13,755 bases of DNA from Desulfobacteraceae bacterium (GTDB lineage Bacteria; Desulfobacterota; Desulfobacteria; Desulfobacterales; SG8-13), in assembly GCA_029287875.1 (NCBI GenBank), contig JARFQH010000312.1, positions 1 to 13,755 of the forward strand. The letters run 5' to 3'. The notes below the pieces were generated by a model. It was not told the DNA's origin and searched no databases. It was given only the letters and a program-made list of their open reading frames with translations. Below are positions 10,543 to 13,755 of the stretch, piece by piece. Positions within the stretch are counted from its first letter, which is position 1; every line of letters begins with the position of its first letter. A program made the translations under genes and the position numbers.

Positions 10543-13012
10543 TGTGAACCGCACTCGCAGCCAGGCGATTGTATTTGCACTGTGTGTGTCGCTCGCCATG
10601 GTCACACTTGTGGCGGTAAATGGATTTTCCGACAGTGTCAACACCACCCTCTTGAACGATGCCCGGGCATTGAGTGCGGCCGACATCATCGTGCGGTCCC
10701 GCCAGGAGTTGTCTCCCGGACTGGTTCAAAAAATTGCAGAGATGGAGAGCGCGCGGTCGATTGAAAGTGCCCAAATCTATGAGTTCTACTCCGTCGCCCG
10801 AACTGCGGCAGGCGACGGTTCGCTGCTATCGAACATCAAGGCGGTGTCGAAAGGCTACCCTTTCTACGGCCGCTGCGAACTGACTTCCGGGCGCTCCTTA
10901 ACCGAAGTACTGCTCCCCGGCCGCATTGTTGTCGCACCCGTTTTGCTGGAGCGACTGGGACTGCGGGTAGGGGATTCGCTGTCCATTGGACGGGCTACCT
11001 TGACCATTGCCGACGTCGTGCTCAAGGAACCCGATCGACCATTGGATGCGTTTGCATTCGGACCACGGATCTTCGTATCGACCGCCGACCTCGAGCGCAT
11101 CGATCTCATTGGGAAAGGGAGCCGCGTCAGCTACGCGGTGTTGATAAAAGTCGCCGATGCCGCGGACCTCACCCGATTGGTCGACCGGCTCACCGCGGCT
11201 GCAGATCCGGTTCAGGAGCGCGTCGATACCTATCGAACCGCACCTTCGGGAGTGAAACGCTTTTTCGACAACTTTATCTTCTTCCTCAACCTTATCGGTA
11301 TCTTTACCCTGTTGTTGGCCGGCATCGGCGTTTACACGACATTGACCGCTTACCTGAAGGAAAAGGAGAAGACCATCGCCGTCATGAAAACAGTCGGTGC
11401 TTCCAGCCGCTTCATTTTGACCCATTTCATCCTCAGCCTGCTGCTTATCAGTTTGATCGGCACAGCACTCGGTCTTGTCCTTGGTTTGGTGGCCCAGAAG
11501 ATGATACCGTCGCTCATCTCCGGCCTCATTCCGCAACAGATCGGATTGTCCCTTTCCTGGACCGGCATTTTGGAGGGGTTTTGCATGGGCATTGTCGGGG
11601 TGGCTCTCTTCGCATTTTTGCCGTTGTACCGTCTCAGGGACATCAAGCCAGCCGATATTTTCAGAAAAGACGACAATCAATCGCCGGGCGGTCTTCCCTA
11701 TTATCTCACCCTGCTGTTTATCAGCACCTTGTTTACCGGTATGGTGTTGTGGCAACTGCAGGTCGTGAGCAGCGGATTGCTCTTCGTCGCCTCAGCATTC
11801 GGGTTCATCTTGATGACGGCCGTTTTTACGCATGCCATCCTGCTGATTCTGCGTCGCCTGCCCGTTAAAACGCTGATCCTGCGCCAGGCATTGAAAGGCC
11901 TTTTCCGACCACGCAATGCCACCCGGCCGATCATTATCACCCTGACCGCATCTCTTGCCGTGGTTTTCACCATTTACGGGGTCGAGACCAACCTCGACCG
12001 GGATTACGTCCAATCCTATCCGCCCGATGCACCGAACCTTTTTTTCGTGGACATCCAACCGGATCAGCAGACGGACTTCGACCGGGTGCTCGGGATCAAT
12101 ACGCGCTATTTTCCGATCGTCCGCGCCAGGATTCTCTCCATCAACGGTGACACCATCGATCGCGGCAAGGAAAGGCAAAGACGCCGCGGCGACAATCTCG
12201 CCCGCACCTTCAACCTGACGTATCGCAATGATTTGCTGGACGACGAAATGATCAAAACCGGCAGCAGCCTGTTTAGATCGGACTGGCGCGAGGTTCAGGT
12301 ATCGGTCCTTGACACGGTGGTAAAAATGCACGACCTGAAGATCGGCGACCGGATCGTCTTCCGGATCCAAGGTATTCCGTTGGAGGCGAGAATTTCAAGT
12401 ATCCGCACGCGGACCAAAGATTCCCTCAAGCCCTTTTTCTATTTCGTGTTTCAGGAAGACACCCTGAAAGATGCGCCGCAGACAATTTTCACGGCTGTAC
12501 GGGTGGACAAAAGCCGGATCGGCGGTATTCAAAACGCGATCGTCGAAAAATTTCCCAACATAAGTGTGATCGACATGACCGAGACGATCACAACTTTTGC
12601 CGGGATTTCCCGTAAGCTGTCCAACACTATCCGTTTTTTCACGGCCTTCGGTATCCTGGTCGGCTTGCTGATCACGGTCAGCTCGGTGCTTGCCACTCGT
12701 CTGGCCAGGACACGGGAAGCGGTTTATTATCAGGTTCTGGGAGCCAGATCGGCTTTTGTGTTCAAGGTGTTCGGCCTGGAAAATTTAATCCTCGGGGGTC
12801 TCAGTGGACTTCTCGCTATGGCGATTTCCCAGGCTGCGAGCTGGATCATCATCACAAAAGTGTTTGATATCACGTTTAAACCGATTGCAGGAGCTGGTTT
12901 TATGATGATCGCCGTCGCAACGCTGCTGGTAACCATCAGCGGTTTGCTGCCTTCGTGGACGACGTTGCGGAAAAGGCCGGTTGCATTTCTCAGGGAACAA
13001 ACCCATGAATAA
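10514..13012 (+). CDS. ybbP: ABC transporter permease of the FtsX/MacB superfamily, YbbP type
   Basis: The 832-residue product has about ten membrane segments (roughly 17-36, 254-276, 300-327, 350-372, 395-413, 420-445, 472-490, 705-727, 754-780 and 793-815) and two large periplasmic domains (about 37-250 and 491-704). It therefore has two FtsX-type halves in one chain, as in E. coli YbbP (about 800 residues). The cytoplasmic loop LKEKEKTIAVMKTVGAS (281-297) and the similar TREAVYYQVLGA (733-744) are the family's coupling segments that touch the ATPase. FNLTYR (566-571) in the second periplasmic domain is typical of YbbP relatives. The ATG at 10514 is preceded by GAGGA (10499-10503) at 10 nt; the frame is open further upstream to 10439 but that part lies inside the ATPase gene. 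The 3' end overlaps tesA by 8 nt. A likely role is extraction or handling of lipids or other hydrophobic compounds at the periplasmic face. Confidence 0.9.
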   Translation: MSKLKFILRDVNRTRSQAIVFALCVSLAMVTLVAVNGFSDSVNTTLLNDARALSAADIIVRSRQELSPGLVQKIAEMESARSIESAQIYEFYSVARTAAGDGSLLSNIKAVSKGYPFYGRCELTSGRSLTEVLLPGRIVVAPVLLERLGLRVGDSLSIGRATLTIADVVLKEPDRPLDAFAFGPRIFVSTADLERIDLIGKGSRVSYAVLIKVADAADLTRLVDRLTAAADPVQERVDTYRTAPSGVKRFFDNFIFFLNLIGIFTLLLAGIGVYTTLTAYLKEKEKTIAVMKTVGASSRFILTHFILSLLLISLIGTALGLVLGLVAQKMIPSLISGLIPQQIGLSLSWTGILEGFCMGIVGVALFAFLPLYRLRDIKPADIFRKDDNQSPGGLPYYLTLLFISTLFTGMVLWQLQVVSSGLLFVASAFGFILMTAVFTHAILLILRRLPVKTLILRQALKGLFRPRNATRPIIITLTASLAVVFTIYGVETNLDRDYVQSYPPDAPNLFFVDIQPDQQTDFDRVLGINTRYFPIVRARILSINGDTIDRGKERQRRRGDNLARTFNLTYRNDLLDDEMIKTGSSLFRSDWREVQVSVLDTVVKMHDLKIGDRIVFRIQGIPLEARISSIRTRTKDSLKPFFYFVFQEDTLKDAPQTIFTAVRVDKSRIGGIQNAIVEKFPNISVIDMTETITTFAGISRKLSNTIRFFTAFGILVGLLITVSSVLATRLARTREAVYYQVLGARSAFVFKVFGLENLILGGLSGLLAMAISQAASWIIITKVFDITFKPIAGAGFMMIAVATLLVTISGLLPSWTTLRKRPVAFLREQTHE

Positions 13013-13670
13013 TGCCATCATTCGCATGGTGATCTGTTTCTGCCTGATTCTGGCGGCATGCGGGCAGGAAGAACCGCCGAGCGCGCCGCCGGAAATACAG
13101 TCTACCGGCACCATTGTCGCCATGGGTGACAGCCTGACGGAGGGTTTGGGTGTACCGGAAGAAAAAACCTATCCGGCGCTGCTGCAAAAGGCACTTCGGG
13201 ACAAAGGATACGATTACCGTGTCGTCAACGCCGGCATCAGTGGGGAGACGAGCAGCGGTGCCCGCTCCAGAATGGAGTGGGTGTTGCGCATGAAACCGGA
13301 TATCATTATTCTGGAGACCGGTGCGAATGACGGGCTGCGCGGTCTCGATCCCGAGTTGATCCGACGCAACATCCGGGATATGATCGATGCCTTTACCGCA
13401 GAAGGCATCGTCGTCGTGCTGGCAGGAATGAGAATATTTCCCAACCTGGGTCCGGCGTACAGCAAGATGTTTGCGGATGTCTATACCGATGTGGGTGGCG
13501 ATAACGCTGTCATTTTGATTCCCTTTTTTCTCGAAGGCGTTGCCGGGGTTCCCAGGATGAACCAGCCCGACGGGATTCATCCGACTGAAGACGGATATGC
13601 GAGGGTGGTGGAGCACATCTTCCCCTTCGTGACCGAGGCCATTGCCCGGCATCAGAAGCAGTCGCGTTGA
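13005..13670 (+). CDS. tesA: SGNH-family esterase/lysophospholipase (TesA-like), predicted lipoprotein
   Basis: This is a 221-residue GDSL/SGNH hydrolase of the TesA (acyl-CoA thioesterase I, protease I, lysophospholipase L1) family. Block I is GDSLTEG at 41-47 with nucleophile Ser43, block II has Gly80 in AGISGETSSG, block III is GAND at 107-110 with Asn109, and block V is DGIHP at 189-193 with Asp189 and His192 completing the triad. The N terminus is a lipoprotein signal, with a hydrophobic stretch and lipobox LAAC, so Cys19 would be lipidated. The next residue is Gly, not the Asp that retains lipoproteins at the inner membrane in E. coli. Residues 20-33 form a proline-rich tether. E. coli TesA has an ordinary cleaved signal instead. 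The ATG at 13005 overlaps the permease stop (ATGAATAA) and has AGGGA at 8 nt; the further upstream TTG at 12981 has no role. It likely hydrolyses lipid substrates presented by the adjacent transporter. Confidence 0.92.
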   Translation: MNNAIIRMVICFCLILAACGQEEPPSAPPEIQSTGTIVAMGDSLTEGLGVPEEKTYPALLQKALRDKGYDYRVVNAGISGETSSGARSRMEWVLRMKPDIIILETGANDGLRGLDPELIRRNIRDMIDAFTAEGIVVVLAGMRIFPNLGPAYSKMFADVYTDVGGDNAVILIPFFLEGVAGVPRMNQPDGIHPTEDGYARVVEHIFPFVTEAIARHQKQSR

Positions 13671-13708
13671 CCGAGCGGATATAGCATTGGAAGCATCAGG
13701 ATGACACC

Positions 13709-13755
13709 ATGACGAACCAGCCGTATGCTTACGATCTGGATGAGGCGCAGATTCG
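13709..13755 (+). CDS. Unidentified gene, N terminus only (runs off the right edge)
   Basis: An ATG at 13709 is preceded by AGGA (13698-13701) at 7 nt spacing and opens a frame to the end of the window (MTNQPYAYDLDEAQIR). Only 15 complete codons are visible, too few to identify a family. It starts 38 nt after the tesA stop with no terminator between them, so it is probably part of the same operon. Confidence 0.55.
   Translation, partial: MTNQPYAYDLDEAQI

Noticed and set aside
10898..11755. 285-codon minus-strand frame inside the permease gene
   Set aside because: Gln/Asp/Gly-rich antisense shadow of membrane segments; the plus strand codes a clear FtsX-family permease.
12990..13652. 220-codon minus-strand frame opposite tesA
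   Set aside because: The plus strand has the complete set of SGNH catalytic blocks; the reverse frame has no known motif.

Overview
The window looks like chromosomal DNA of a Desulfobacterota bacterium, most likely a sulfate-reducing Desulfobacterales relative. This is inferred from the protein sequences (TrxB with CAVCDG, a PilZ protein of several hundred residues, a lone multi-S1 protein) and from the intergenic repeats. These include degenerate AGGTTTC/GACACCT heptads and a roughly 108-bp hairpin of a style I remember from that group. No database search was possible. There is no rRNA, tRNA, CRISPR array, phage gene or transposase in the window. Codon use looks uniform.

Left part (1-2965). 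The 5' end of a leftward fadH gene (2,4-dienoyl-CoA reductase) is divergent from a rightward pair: trxB (thioredoxin reductase) and, 8 nt later, a polytopic membrane protein of unknown function with an internal duplication. Next is a small gene not coupled to them, for a 64-residue cysteine-rich protein with six regularly spaced cysteines (C-x2-C-x2-C-x2-C-x4-C-x2-C).

Middle part (2966-8086). A repeat-rich gap of about 340 bp holds a roughly 100-bp inverted-repeat element and a heptad array. It lies beyond the 3' end of leftward htpX (membrane M48 protease). A divergent promoter region separates htpX from a large gene for a PilZ protein followed by a region that looks like two GNAT (acyltransferase) folds. 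Its 5' end contains a run of nine A with an overlapping upstream frame, so its true N terminus is uncertain. The gene ends 2 nt from the end of a convergent SAM-dependent methyltransferase gene. A 500-bp gap follows, carrying a 108-bp element whose 23-nt arms can pair completely in RNA.

Right part (8087-13755). A five-S1-domain RNA-binding protein is followed by a tightly packed operon: a LolD/YbbA-type ABC ATPase, a YbbP-type FtsX-family permease, and a TesA-type SGNH lysophospholipase/thioesterase predicted to be a lipoprotein. The reading frames overlap by 29 and 8 nt. E. coli has the same three genes side by side with tesA divergent; here they are co-directional. An unidentified gene starts at 13709 and runs off the window, probably in the same operon.

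The most novel candidate is the PilZ-GNAT protein, which by architecture would be a c-di-GMP-responsive acyltransferase. The cysteine-rich small protein and the structured intergenic repeats are the next most interesting items.
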